Shown here one piece after another: positions 28,301 through 42,300 of a stretch of DNA of 64,000 bases. The notes under the pieces were generated by a model. That model saw only the letters and a list, made by a program, of their open reading frames with translations. It was not told the origin of the DNA and made no database searches. The first letter of the stretch is position 1. Each line of letters begins with the position of its first letter. The translations under genes and the position numbers were made by a program. This DNA is from Neodontobutis hainanensis (Eukaryota > Chordata > Actinopteri > Gobiiformes > Odontobutidae): the NCBI GenBank assembly GCA_024349245.1, contig JALDNG010000403.1:62001-126000 (forward strand). Direction: 5' to 3'.

Positions 28301-31300
28301 ACATTTAAAAATATTTTTGGTTATATATCCATTTTAAAACTTTTATCTAGTTTTTGACTAAATATCTTATTGTGTTTTAATATAGGAATTTTAAAAGTGT
28401 GACATATAATTTTATCATTTTTAATTCGCTATTTTCGAAGTAAGAATAAATCAAATAGGTTAAGAGTAATATTAAGGTTAGATTATATACTGCGCAAGTA
28501 TAAAATAAGATGTCTATTAAATTAGAAAACCTAATAATGGCAAATTTTACCAATTATATTTGATCAGAATTACCGAATCGCTATTCACAAAATAAGAATC
28601 GAGGGTAGATATGATATTTAAACATGTAAGCTACAAAATGGATAAAAAATAGTTAAATTTTTAATCAAATTTAAAATATAAATTTATAAAGGTTAGATCG
28701 AAACTTCAATAATCATTATTTTCTTTTTGTATATATTGGAAAGAGGGTTTACATTTAGTAAAAGATTCAAGAAAAATTTCTCAATTTGATAAATTTTTTA
28801 TTTACTTATTAATTCTAAATGCTTCAAGTTTGCTGTTACAAACAAAAATAAAATTTGACAATTTTTATAATAAATTGCGTATGAATAATGATAGGATATT
28901 TTATTTGTATTTTTGAGCAAGCTTAACTATATTTTGAATTAGAAATGGCACAAAATAGATAGCTATTAAGATGTCTCAATTTTTACAAAAGAAAGAAAAT
29001 CCGAACGTTAATTTTATATTGCGTACGCGCCGCTATATATCATTTTGTATTGTAGACAAGATTTTTGTGATCGATGAAATTATAAACGATTTTTGGCATA
29101 TTAAGGTATATTTATAAATAAATGTATGTCATGTTGAGTGAACCAGAGTCGTTACTATCAATATGCAGATCGATGGGTTGTTAGTTCAACTCGTAGTGAT
29201 TTCATTCTTTTATAACACTTATTATCTTGAGATTTTTGGAAACATTAATCAATATAATTTTAAATTATATTCATTTTATTCGATCTTTTGGAGAATTAAA
29301 ACTAATCCAAGCAAAAAATTATTTTAATGAAATTAAATGTTACGTCAAAATTAAAGTTAACATACGTTAAATAAAGGATATTATATTTTGAGAAGCTTTA
29401 CAGGGTTCGTATTACATTTCAACACATTAAATTTTTGTTGATAAAAAATAATGGAAAAATAGATTAATCTAAGAATCACAAAATGATAATTGCACATAAA
29501 TGACGTCACGTTGTGAATTTACAAATACTACATATTTAGATAATTATACCAGATAAAGAATCTGATAATAAAATTCATTAACAATTCCACAGGAGATATG
29601 ACGTTTGATTTGTTTTAAATTCAATGTGAAATCAAAAATTAACAGTTTTCTATTCCTATTTTATCGTTGGAAAAATTTTTCGCATTTAAATTATATATCA
29701 AGTTATTTAAATTCCTTTGATATTCCTGTTGAATAATTTCTTATCGCAAAATATTTCTCACAATATCATAAACAAATTGTTTTCAGTTTATGAATGAATC
29801 ATAATTTAACTCGCTTATATTTTTATGATGTACCTATTTTTAATAGGCTAAGATGACTTTTTACGTTTTAATAAAGGTGGGAAAAGATGAGTGTGATGGT
29901 AGAAAGGAAACGAAGTTTTCAGAAGATAACAAGAGAAAAATAAATTAAGGCACAAAAAATTTTTATTGAATAATATGAATTCATAAACTATGAAAACTTG
30001 TCAAAGTTATTTCATAAAATCTAATGTCTGTATTCATGTATTTTTTGATCGATTACGCTTCTCTTAATTATAAAACATCATCAATAATCTAATCATTTAA
30101 TCATTTCAATGACGAAACATTTTATTCTAATTGAATCAATTTAATTTATACTTGCTGAAAAAATATGGTCTCTTTAAAACGAATTGTTACACAGTAAAGT
30201 ATTCGAAAATTATAACATGGTATGAATATATATTTTATAATTAATTTGTCATTTGGTTTCAGATTATCTTTTACCAGAGACGTATTAAAAATTAAACGCA
30301 ACTAATTGAAGAATGATATTAAGGGTAAAATTTCAATTTTATTTATTTGAACACAACAAATATTTTAAATCAGATAAAATTACCATTTTTAGAGTTAACT
30401 ATAATATTTCATGTAAATATACATATTATTAGAAAAGCTATCTGAAAAATGGAACATATTAAGCTCCATAAAAGAAAATAATTTCTATTCGCCTGTTAAA
30501 AGTAATATAAATCATATAAAACATTTTCTATCCCATTCTTTGATAAAATGACATAAATATTATAATTTTGGGTTTCGATATTCAAAATTTTTAACTCGAA
30601 TTTACTGAGTTTAATATTTAAACTAAATTAAAACATATTCTGATGATATGAAAAGCACTCATTCTTATAGGTTATAAATTTTAAGAAGACAGTTTCACAT
30701 CCATCCATTTTTTGATTTGATATTATATTTATTTATATTATATTTACTGGTTAGCGGATTAAAAAGTTTCCAAGTCACAAAGTGTTACAGGAATGTAGAA
30801 AGTATCTTCTATCTATGAAAAAAAAGACACAATGCAATATTTAAATCGATTCACTTATTTTTGCGAATACATTGACATGATAGAAATTAATAATTATTTA
30901 TCGCGACATAAGTTTTTCACATGATAATTAAGCTAAGTCAGTAATTTGTTCAATTATGAACTCTCGTACATATGAAATGAAAAGTTTTTTAATTTGCTTA
31001 ATATTCGGTGTAAAAATAAGAGGATCTTTGTAAATTTAAAAACATAAAATTAATGCTCTGTAACGAGCATAGACGTTTCTATACGAATATATTTATGTTA
31101 GTGCGTGTATATTTTCTTTTGATATTTGAAATAAATCCGTCAATTATCATCTGTCCCAAACTGAATGAAGGTTTAAGAAAAACAGCCTTTGGCTACTATA
31201 ATTCAAATAAAAAACTTTCACAGAACGCTTCAGGTGATAAAAACCTATCTTCAAGCATTTCACAAAGTGAAATGATGTTTGAGAATGTACCTTCTCAAGC

Positions 31301-31472
31301 AGGGAGTATAGCTGAAAACAGGATTGATAATTTCATTTCAGCAAAGTGCTTCCCTTTACATGAGGATTATGTTTCTCTTATTTCCACCAGATCAAATTTA
31401 TACTACAAAAGATATCGCAAACTTCGAAGAAAGCTTTTGCGTAAGTTTCTAATTTTAAGACCATCTATGTAC

Positions 31473-31481
31473 AACTTTACT
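31473..31481 (+). other. Single-base deletion site in gene B
   Basis: Aligning to gene A positions 14044-14052 (GATTTTTAC) shows that B (31473-31480, AACTTTAC) has lost one T of a T run. Peptide similarity on both sides is clear and needs no other gap, so the shift is placed to within a few bases. No slippery heptamer of the X-XXY-YYZ type is in frame here, which argues against programmed frameshifting. Confidence 0.75.
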
Positions 31482-32122
31482 CAAGAGAGGGTTATGCAAA
31501 ACTGAGAAAGAAGGAATATGACTTGAAAAACACGCTGATGGGTAAAATTCAATGCTTTCAGAAAAATATACTTGATAATTCTGAGGAATTTCAAAGAAAT
31601 CACGCAGGATTGAAAAAAGAATCAGTAGAATTAAAAGTAAAGCGACCATCTCCGTATATAACAAAGCTTAATGAACAAGAAATTATGCTTAATCGATTTT
31701 TAGGATTAAATGAGAATCAAAACGTAGGTTCTTCCGACAACTTTTGTGTTGACAAAAATTATAGGATGCTACATATTTGGAGGACTAATCATCGTCCTAC
31801 TGTTTCAATCGTAAAAAAATTTGATCCAAATAATATTTTCATATTTATTAAATCTCGCGTGTCTAACGAACGTGAAATTAGATTTATAGAGAATGCTTTT
31901 ATCGAGTTAAGTATTTTAGTACATTTCGAAACCTTGAGGTTTTCATATTACAGTTACAAAATTGATACAAGACTATATGTCGAGTTGATAGATATATATA
32001 GAGAATTTGAACTAGTTATGCATTTTCTATTGGGTCAATACAAACTAACTAAACATAGGATTCTTAGATTGCAAAGAGATATATTAGAACTCATGATGAA
32101 TTTGAGGAACAAAATATTTCCC

Positions 32123-32145
32123 GTATGTTTATATCAAATCAACAG
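32123..32145 (+). other. 23-nt spliceosomal intron in gene B
   Basis: Starts GTATGTTT and ends AATCAACAG; phase 0, between codons for I-F-P and V-C-Q, the same junction as in gene A. The TCAAC next to the terminal AG could be a branch point merged with the 3' splice site. The first eight bases are identical to those of the gene A intron and the rest has diverged, as expected of an intron. The exact length is conserved. Confidence 0.8.
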
Positions 32146-32377
32146 GTTTGCCAACGAACTTTTTCACAGGACGTCACGATATGTATTCGATGTGGAGTAC
32201 TACTTGATATTTCTTTTTTTACAAATTATAAAGATTATTTTAGAGCTATGGGCATAGTATTTGATTTCTATTTATTTAAGAACACAATTAAATATTCTTC
32301 ACTTAGAATATACAAGGAATTATGTTCGATTAAGGGAAAAGTGAAATGAATATACTTTATATGATTCAATATATATT

Positions 32378-32383
32378 AATAAA
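32378..32383 (+). terminator. Poly(A) signal of gene B
   Basis: AATAAA 29 bases after the TGA of gene B, at nearly the same distance as the corresponding motif in gene A (24 bases). The surrounding ATATATTAAT is also alike in both copies. Confidence 0.4.
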
Positions 32384-32853
32384 GTAAATTATAAACATAT
32401 TCTACGTTTATAAACTTAATTAATTCTACGATGCATCAAACACAAAAATATTCAATTAAATTAAGATAATAGAAGACACATGTTTCGTACATCTTAAAAG
32501 ATTCATGAATGTGATATTTTCGAAAATATATCTTCATGAATATTTAATAATTTTAGTTCGTTTTTTCATTATTTAGAGTGCATAAATGTTTAAAATAAGT
32601 TAATCTGGAATACTTTTAATTATTCACAGTGACACAAATTTTTAAGCTTATAAATATATTTTTCAGTCATTTAATTATTTTTTTTATTCAGTGTTTTTAA
32701 TCTAATTATACCGAAATACTTTTATTATTTTTTGATTTTGCATGTTTGTTGGTTTAAAAAATCTCTTCGTATTTTTCTTAAGATGTTGATTTTCTTTAAC
32801 TATTTTCGTATCAATTATATTTTATTTATTATCAGTCAATCTATGATTCTATT

Positions 32854-33060
32854 ATGTTTAACTTAAAATACATTAATGATGGTATATTTAGATATTTTTC
32901 TGAAAAAGATTGTACCGTTTGTGTCAAGAAATATTTTATAATGAAGTCATATCACAGAATTACTTTACAACTAATAATATTATTTACTATTATACATAAT
33001 AATGTTTATTTTAATGAAAATTATTTAAAACCAAGTAAGAGGACGAAATTCATCGGTTGA
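32854..33060 (+). CDS. Small hypothetical ORF downstream of gene B
   Basis: ATG-initiated frame of 68 codons beginning MFNLKYINDG, with a hydrophobic segment (LQLIILFTII, about residues 44-53) and a lysine-rich tail. A loosely similar segment sits at nearly the same distance downstream of gene A (15480-15662), which is the only reason to list it. It may be a short membrane-anchored peptide gene, a 3' exon, or conserved flanking DNA. No known family and no intron signals were identified. Confidence 0.25.
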   Translation: MFNLKYINDGIFRYFSEKDCTVCVKKYFIMKSYHRITLQLIILFTIIHNNVYFNENYLKPSKRTKFIG

Positions 33061-36000
33061 ATGTGTTAAAGAATCTTCTTAGAATTTTTAAAATATGTAA
33101 TTTAGTATTTTAACTTTATTTCATCACTTATTATTTATTGAATCAAAATACCCATGGATGATTTTATTTCGTTTATTCAATGCTTAAATTTTATTTAACC
33201 ATGAATCAATTTTTAAATCGATTTTTCTGTTTAAGTAAATAAATTATTTATAAGAGTGTACTCAAACTATGTTTGATAAAAAGTTATTTTAAGATCTTCG
33301 TTTACATTTATCCTCTTTTTATTATCTGTTAATAACTATCAATGAAGTAACGTGATATAAAAAATGATGATAATTAGCTTATTGTTTTCATATAAATATA
33401 TTTAATAAAAATGATCATTTGCGTTGTATTAATTTTAAAACCTTTATTGTACATTTATTTCTTTAAATTAGAGATAAAAATAATTAAGATCACTATTTTG
33501 CAAAATTATACATATTTTGTAATTTTAATGTGAGCTTAGAATGACAGCGAATTAAAAAATGGAGGTATTAATAGTTTATGATATAATTTTGGTATTCCAA
33601 ATAATATATGAAACACAACTGTGCAATGATAAAATTGCTTATCGAATTAAAAAACAGCATTGTCAAGATATTAGACAATCTGATATAAAAATAAGACACA
33701 TAAGTATAAACATGAATGGTTTTAAGTTATTTTTATGCCTTATTTTCGATATTCACATTCCCTTTTATATGTTTGTTTAAGTTTTGTAAGTGATACATAA
33801 ATCTGTTTCTTAAAAAATTGAAATATTCAAATTACATTTTTGAACAAAAATATTCATTTTATGAGACTCTGAATCAACTATGTTACGTTTAAACATTTAT
33901 GTTCTTTATGTTAATATGTGAAACCTTAATGCTCAATCGTATAATAATCAAAAATTATATGACACTTCAAATGAGTAAATAGTGTATGAATAGATTTGAA
34001 AATTTGTTGACTGAAAGTAAAAATATATTGGACAACACAGATTCGCTTATTAACTGATATAAACTATCGTCCTATAATATGGTAAAAACATAGTTTTTTA
34101 TTCTCATGAATCAACATATATAACGACTAACTTTTTAAAAATTTGGCAAGTTTATCTCATATAGATGAAAAAAAGAATGATCATTATCCCTATTTTTCAA
34201 CACATTTTCTCATATTATTTATATTAAATAAAAAATATTTTTATAATTTAATAATTTTGTTCAGTTAATAAAGTTTATATTTATTTTGCAATGAAATCAC
34301 AGTGCTATATTATACAGAGTTCAAGATTTAAATATCTGAATATTTGAAAAAATGATTTTTAATGATTGAGTCTTATTTTTTGTAATAGCCTTTTTATCAG
34401 TGATTTTTTCATATACGTGTTTGAAATATCTCTTAAGTAAAAGGGGAAAGCAAGAATTTATCAGTCTAATGGAATTGAAGAAAATTATATTGTACATAAT
34501 CAAGAAATCAGACCGTTGCAAAAGTCCTAAACTATTCAATCAAAAAAAGAAAATTCATTTACAATATAACTTAATTCAAATTTTTTCATTTATTAAATAA
34601 AATTGAGTTTATCTGATATAGTTCAAGAATATGGGACATTATGATTATTTATAATCTTTTTCAAAAAACGAAGAATATAATTTTCAATAAAGTGCGTAAA
34701 TTAATTATTTTTCATTTTATATATAAAATTTTATGAATCTTTATTCATTGAAGAGGATAAAATTTTGATATCTTAGAATATTACAAATTTAAATCACCTT
34801 CAAATAAAGGATTATTAATTTTTAATACAGTTGAAATTATCAAAATTTATCAAATCATTATTCTAAATAACTAAATATAATTACAAAAAGAGATCTTTTG
34901 ATCTTTAATTTTCAACTCGAAAAAGAATTATTTTCTATAAATTTTGAGTTTTTAGATCTCATTAATAATTTTTCGCACCAGCGTAATGCTTGATTTAGCA
35001 TAGATAATCTGTTAACTTTTGTTTTCAATAAGTTTTGAATGTAAAGATTTCAGTTCAAATTTTATTATATAGTTAACTGTACAAAAGAATATTCTAAATA
35101 TTAAAAGATTTGTTCATAGAATCGATAACTATAGTTCATTATTAAAACTCACAAAATTTATTTTAAGATATTTATCTGAACAAGAAAGCATATTTTTATT
35201 TATCTAAACTTAATCACAAGAATTTTTATTTTTAAAAATTTCCTCTGTGAGTATTTTTTTAATGTTATTCTATTTTTGAGTCAGGTAAAAAAACTAATGT
35301 TATCAATATTATAAGATAATTTATAAATATATCATGTCGATATCAACTTAAGAAATTTAGAAGTTTAAAATTGCAAGGAGTCTTCAATCAAAGTTTGCCT
35401 AATTTTGATATTTTGACACCTTCGCCTTCAATCTTGACATCGAATTTTTATATTTCTACGAATTTATGTTTTGAAAATCAAAAAAAGTAACTTTACAACT
35501 CGTTTTTATTTTCAGTTGAAAAATCAGATTCTTGGACGTTTTAAATTTTATGAATTTATTAATGTTGGCTTTTATGAAATTTGTTGTGTTGTGAAGTTAA
35601 ACTAACAGAATATGAAATTTTTTAAAATGAAACTCCCAGATTGTTAAAAAAATTAATTGTTTAATAGTTTTTTCATTTCAACTTATTTATGGAAATTGAT
35701 TGATTCGACTCAGATATATACTTTTCAAAATTAAAGTATTAAGTTAAAAAAATTTTAAATACTTTAACTTTTATAATGGACTATAGATGGTTGATTCACT
35801 TACTCGAATTTTTCTTATTCACTTTAATGTTATTTGAATCAAAATATGTTTAATATCAGAATATATATTGTTTGGAAATGAATATATTAGAAATAAAGAA
35901 AGATTTTTATTTTATTGATGAATAAATTTATAAACATATTTATTTAACTATGCGTGCTTATATAGAAAATATTTTTATAAATTTAGCATGGATCGCGGGT

Positions 36001-39000
36001 TTATATATTATAACTAAAGAATCTTGAAAATCATTAAATCTTATTGATGTAGCTAGTAGTTATTATTTAATTATTATCTTTTAAACTTGACAAGATGGAA
36101 TAATAAATTGTTTTACAAGTAAAATTATAAAAATTATGTTTGGTTTATTGTTAAAATTAATGTTATTTTCAATATTTCTCCCCCTTATCTGTAAAATAAT
36201 AAATTTTATGATAGTTAAGAAACCTTCTTGAGTTTTAAATAATCTGTATATAATTTCGAAATTTATACCTGAATTCACTCAAAAAGAAAAAAGGAGAATT
36301 AGTTTCGAAATTTCTTTATCACGACTTTTATTTCTTCTTTTAAATGATCTACGTGAATAATTCATGATAATATAAAGTTTAACAGATATTTCCCTTGAAA
36401 TTTTCTAATTTTATGTTTTTCATTTTTTTATTTTTGATTTGATCTTGGGTTTACATGTCGACAATTTTCAAATGTTTTCAGAGAGAAAATATTCCCATTT
36501 TTCGAAAATTTTATACAGATATTATATTTTGAACTCTTGATACATTATATATTTATTCACATTATTTATTTTTAAAAAATGATTTCCCATATTCAACATA
36601 TTTTTTTATTATCGTTCACAATCTGTATTTTCAGATCGGTGTTATCATTAAAACATGTTTAATTTTATCAACTCAATCAAAAATTAAAAAATAAAATTAT
36701 CATTATAATTTAATTAAAAAAGAGATGAGAAAATACTTTCTTTCAAGGATGAGTATTTATTTAATTTTCAATAAAATATATGTTAAGTCACTTAAATAGA
36801 CGTTGTAATTTGATTTTTAATCTCCCTTTAAAATGAATTATATTTATTTCAGAAAATAAACAGCAAAAAACTTTTTCATTTTAAATTGTATTATTTTGAT
36901 ATGGGAAGATTACCTGAATAAAATAGATTTCATGTTTGACATACTTACAAAAAAATTCATTCTTACCATTTTCTCAAAACATTTTAGCTGCAAATCATTA
37001 ATGATAGTCAAACCCAATATTTATTATTTATAATCAAAATGTAATTGATATCAGATATTTTTGTCAAATTATTTATTTTAGTTTTTTCAAATAGGCAGAT
37101 AATAATTTTCAAAAGATTGAATCATTAATTGTGGATAAATATTAGATTTTACTTGATTATTTTTTCAATAAGTTAATTTACTTTCCTGTGGTATTTTTAA
37201 ATTTATCAAAACATCATTAACTTTCAAAAATAATGGAAATTATAAACGTATTTTTGGAAAGAAATTTATCCTAAAAGTTATAAATGTGCAAAATTAGCTA
37301 TTGCTATGATTTAGACTTTCTTAATATTTGTATGAGTATAAAAATGAAAATTGTAATGGGAAATATTGTATTTTTCTTAAATATTTTTCAAAATAAAAGG
37401 ATTTAGATGTTTTATATTTTGTACCAGCTTTAAGTGAAATTTCAAATTTCATGAAATAAACGCATACCAATTATAATTAAATTCATCTTTTTATCTCTTT
37501 TATTAAAATATTCTGAGAATAAAATTTTAACATATTATCGATTCATAAAAAATTAAATAAATTATTAATTCTTGATCAAAATATTTCGTACCTTTGATTT
37601 TTTCCAAATTTCGAAAATACATCTGTTCCAGATTTTTATCGCAAGTTCAGATTCTTTTAAGTTCATGAATTAATTTTCTCTTTTAGATATATCGTGAACC
37701 TTACGAATCATTTTAAAGTAATTTTACACAAAATTAAAATTTTATGTGATGAATTTATGTCATAATGAGCATAAATTAACAAATAATACAATCAAATTAA
37801 ATTGTCGAAATTTCAGATTTTGTGAAACATTCATTTTATGCATTTATATTTTTGGTATTTGCAAATAAATAAATAAAGCTACCATAGTGACCCTCTTTAA
37901 ACTGAATAAATTAATGTCGACAAGCCAATGTAGATTTGAAGAATGTTTGAAATTCAACATCAAGATATATATACAGAAATATTTTTTAGTCAGAATATTT
38001 TCATATCGGGAATATTATTCTTTAAAAGTTAATTATATGTGGGATATTTTAATCCTCGGAAAAGGTGATTTTTAAACATTTTTGAAAAAACATTTTCATC
38101 ATTTAAATTGATGAAATTTAAAGGGAATATTTTTATTATCATTGACTGATGATCAAAGTCGAAAATACTTAAATTAATGTTGAAAATATTTTTCCAATTT
38201 TTGCATTTTTTGCATAATAATTTTAATATTACATTTAAATTTTTTTTTATTTTTCAGACTTTTTGCGGGTTTTTATATTCCAAATGAGTAATCCAAACAA
38301 AAATTTGATCTAAAATATGAATATGATGAATAAGTTTAAATTTACTCGAGAGAATTAAAACAAAGATTCTAATAAATTATATGGGATGAATAATATTGTT
38401 GTATAAAATATTCATTGATTAAAAAACTTTATTATTTCTGAAATATATTGAAAAAATTTAATCTTGTGTGTATTTTATAAAATATTGCACTAATATTTTT
38501 TCTGATAATTACTTTTTTATTCAAATATTATTTCACGTGTCATTACATATGAGAGTTATCGTTTATTATCATGGCAAAAACGTAAATTTACCTGTGTTGA
38601 ATTTTATCAATGAAACATCACATTCTCAATTGTTTCAGAAATTATCAATAGAACATAATTTATCTCAACTAAATCCTACTTTATTATTTAGATGAAAGAA
38701 AAATAGGGAATGTCTATCTTCAGATGTCTTTTTATTTTGACAAATAAATAAATCTGAATTAATTTAACCGAGATGAAAGCTAAGTGTTATCAGAAAGATT
38801 TTTTTAAATAAAAAGGATAAACCTATAAATTTTACTATGTTTAAAATTTGGATGGTAAAAGATGAAACTCCTCGAAACAATGATGTAAATATACGTATGA
38901 CAAATTTTTGTAAATCTGAAATCTTAAAAGAAAATTTCCATGATGAATGATTTCATCAAATAACCAAAGCTCAATGTCACAATAAAGATTTAAATAATAT

Positions 39001-39325
39001 TTTCAATATTTTTTTCTCATTATATATAAATTATCAATGATGGATATACATTGAATGAAATATAAGGAAATATCTGATAAATTATGTCCGTATTTGAACT
39101 CATAATATGTCTATGAAGACATCTGATTCTCAAAGATGTATATATTTTATGGGAAAGCTAGATTACAAGCATAACTAATTTGTCAAGACAATGATTTTAG
39201 TTCAACACACACTATCATAAATTTATATCAATAAAGTCAAAATCAATTTCAGTAATTCATTGATATTTAAATGAATAAAAATTTTTGTTCGTGGATAAAA
39301 TGTTTTTTATGAAGAATATTTAATA

Positions 39326-39374
39326 AATTTATAAGAAATTTAATCAATTTATAAGAAATTTAATCAATTTATAA
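39326..39374 (+). repeat. 20-bp tandem repeat, about 2.5 copies
   Basis: Unit AATTTATAAGAAATTTAATC is repeated perfectly at 39326-39345 and 39346-39365, followed by the first nine bases of a third copy (AATTTATAA). The copies are identical, so the expansion is recent or conserved. No coding frame passes through it. Most likely a slippage product; possible use as a polymorphic marker is the only practical implication. Confidence 0.9.
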
Positions 39375-42300
39375 AATATATTTCAATCAATTCAAATTTT
39401 TAAAGTGTATACAATATTCTAGGGTCGAATTATCATTTATTTTATGAAACGAAAATTAAAATAATATTTTGAATCTTTTATGAAACAAAAAATTTTAATT
39501 TTCTTATTATCTCTAAATTTTATGTTAAATGAAAAAACAACTATTTAAAAAATTTGATTCTAAGAGTAAATTTCTAAATTTTGTGAAGATAAACAATTAC
39601 TTTTATTCACACATTAAGAACTTATAATAATGAATTTAATTAAGTCTGTATGTTTTGACATTAAGTCTATTTATTTTATATAGCTATCTAACTGTCAAAA
39701 ACCTAATTCATCAATCGAGGTTATATATTATAAAACAATAACAAAATAATTAATGATTTTGTGTATTCCAATATTTACAGAGTTTAAATTAAATACAAAA
39801 TAATAGATTTGAAAATCGTTTCAAATTTGAGATAAAATTAAAAAAAATTAAAAAGATGGATAAATTAAATGTGATTTCGACCGACCAAAAATGATTTTTA
39901 ATGATATTAATTATTAAATATGTTTAGATTAATTTTTCATTCTGAGTGAGAGTTTTGATATTACTCTAAACCACTCCTACTAGTATTTTTTACAGGCTAC
40001 AGCTTTCAAGTGCTTCTTTCTGATGATAAATAGACATGTAGATTTATCGAGAACTTTTTTTAAATAATAATTGCTTAAAATAATTAATAATATACAAAAT
40101 ATGTGAACAAGGATAATAAAAGATAGAATGGAATAATCATTTATTTAATTCGTCAGTTGATTTAACAATTTCTATTAAGCTATTTCACTATCCATTGAAT
40201 AAATAACTTGACCTTTAAAATAATTCTTTCGACACAATAAAGGATTCAGATCATTTACCAACAAAAAATACCTGTCGACATGTGTATCGATTATCATCTA
40301 TAATCAATATCATAATTTGAATTTTTTTCATAAAAATGTAAATAAGACTATCTGATGTTTTTTTAAACAACATTAACTCCTTGATCAACAAAAATATTTT
40401 GTAACAGCCTTTAAGAGTTGCCATTTTAGTATATAACTTGGTTTTTGGAAAGTAATTAGCATTAAATATGATAATAAAATTTATTATTGTTATATATTTG
40501 AGTATTAGATTTAAAACTGTTAAAAATTACATAAAGATATTATCAAAAAATTTTTGCATTTTATAAAATATAAAGGCTATCATAGATCGTTGTTTTGTCG
40601 ACTGCGTTCATTATAGTGTTTAAAGGAAAATAAATACGAATGTAATCTTACTTTTAATTTTTTTTGAATTATTTTCCGGAATTGAACATCAGATAATAGC
40701 TTGATTAACTGATTCTTCAGCGTAGAATCCTAAATTTTTTATATTTCTCAACAGAGTGATGAGTTTATAAACTATTAACAATAGAATGGTAACATATGAG
40801 TGAATTTTTGTTTTCATATTTGTCTGATAGATTGTTTTTAAAGTCATTTTTCAACGTAGTTTAGCTCCGTTACTGATAAATATTAGGTTTAGAATTCAGA
40901 TATCAGTAGAATTCTTCAAAAAGAAAAATAATTTTATTCATTTGATGTTTAAATTGATCAATATCTTCGTGTTAAAACACATTTTGTCACTTTTGTTAAG
41001 AACTATTAAAAATTTAATAACATCTACATTGTAAATACTGAATGATTAATGATTCTCAATTTTAAATGTTTGATTTCTTTTGACTTCGTTTTTTAAAATA
41101 CATAAATTTTTTACAAAATTTTTATTCATGTCTAATTTTATTTTTTACTGTGGAACCTTAAATTAGCTTTGAACTTGAAAAATGTGCTTTTACTTTTCAA
41201 GTCTCTATGGATATAATGCATCGATAAGTATTGAACATAAAAGTTGTTTACATCTACCTCAACAAATCGTGTTGAATATTCATACGCTTAGGATTTTTAA
41301 CCATTCTTCTTATCTAAACATTTATCAACTTAGAACATCAGGACATATATTAAATTTTTTTCTCCTGTATCGATCTGACTAACTTATTATATTCATAACA
41401 CCATATCAAGCGTTGACTTTTGAAAAATAAAATAAAGCAAAAAGCTAACGATAAAGACTTCGATTGTCATTTAAACTTGGATAATTATGCTTCTGTTTTA
41501 AATATAACGTTCTTTTATGATGTTATGGTAGCAGATTAAAATTAATATGTAAAAAAAGAAAAAATGGATAAATTACTCAAGATCATATTTATTGTACTTT
41601 TTAAGAGGTGACATTTCTATTTAACTTCTTTAATCGTCAACATTACCACTTTTAATAATAAAGGTAAATTTAGTATTTCCTGTCTGAGCAAAGTAGCTTA
41701 AAATTTATTCAATTCTGATGGTATTAAACTTCATATTTTTAATGCTGATAATATCATTAACATCAGTTTCCTGTTTTTAAATTTATTTAAATTACAATAT
41801 TTAATATATTTTATTCAAATATTTTTAAGATGAATAAAGCTTGGAATGTTTCTAAATTTTTTCAAATTATCAATAATCAAATGATTATTTTTTATTTTAG
41901 GAGGAAATCTAAATTTTATAATTTATATATTTAAAGAAAATATTGGATGTTATCAGTGTCAAAATTATTAATTCTATAAAATGGATATGTTATACTCGTT
42001 TTCCTTTCATGTTACTTTTGGATTGTTTTGATTTTATGTCTTAATTAAATATAAATGTAATTTTCATGTTAAATTCACTGATGTTCAAAAAACTAATCTT
42101 TTATTGAGTTTAAAATACCCGTTTCTTTGTGTATATAAATTTTAATTCTTATCATTTTTTGAAAATATACGTTAAAATTGATCAGATATATAATGAAGTG
42201 TATCTGCCAATAAAATTAAGTAAATAATGTAGATTGTGATAATAAATAAGGAAATTTGAAAATCATTAAAAATTAAATTTTATTAAATTCGTATAGGTTT

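Larger units (their letters stand above)
14950..31052. other. Long AT-rich spacer between the two paralogs
   Basis: About 16 kb with no supported gene. Open frames are short and compositionally random. Three items inside are listed separately: a segment at 15480-15662 that resembles sequence downstream of gene B, a C-rich stretch at 16.9-17.5 kb, and a small ORF at 19177-19383. A GC-rich spot of about 15 bases near 29023-29034 (GTACGCGCCGC) stands alone with no further context. I checked for tRNA T-arm motifs (GGTTCRA) and found no foldable tRNA. Confidence 0.6.
31053..32349 (+). pseudogene. Gene B: paralog of gene A with one frameshift in exon 1
   Basis: The frame opens at ATG 31053 and encodes a hydrophobic N-terminus (MLVRVYFLLIF, residues 15-25) like that of gene A. 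At 31476-31478 B reads AAC-TTT-AC where A reads GAT-TTT-TAC: one T is missing, so the first frame stops at 31503-31505 while homology to A continues without a break in the next frame (YSREGY versus YSRNGY). Coding similarity then runs through DKNY, RPTVSIVKKFDP, IELSILVHFET and QRDILELMMNL to a 23-nt intron (32123-32145) and a second exon (32146-32349) of exactly the same length as in A. A restored protein would be of similar size to A (about 420 aa). One indel in an otherwise intact gene suggests a recent null allele, a homopolymer sequencing error or, least likely, recoding. Function unknown. Confidence 0.8.

Noticed and set aside
29130..29200. Possible tRNA around GGTTGTTAGTTCAACTCG
   Set aside because: The arms do not pair into a cloverleaf and no acceptor stem is present.
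31442..31460. A perfect-looking 19-nt intron in gene B (GTAAGTTTCTAATTTTAAG)
   Set aside because: Removing 19 nt moves the frame to one that soon stops and would delete residues that align with gene A (K-L-L...I-L-R). The protein homology runs through it, so it is a decoy.
31455..31664. Minus-strand frame across gene B exon 1
   Set aside because: It lies opposite the conserved coding frame and has no independent support.
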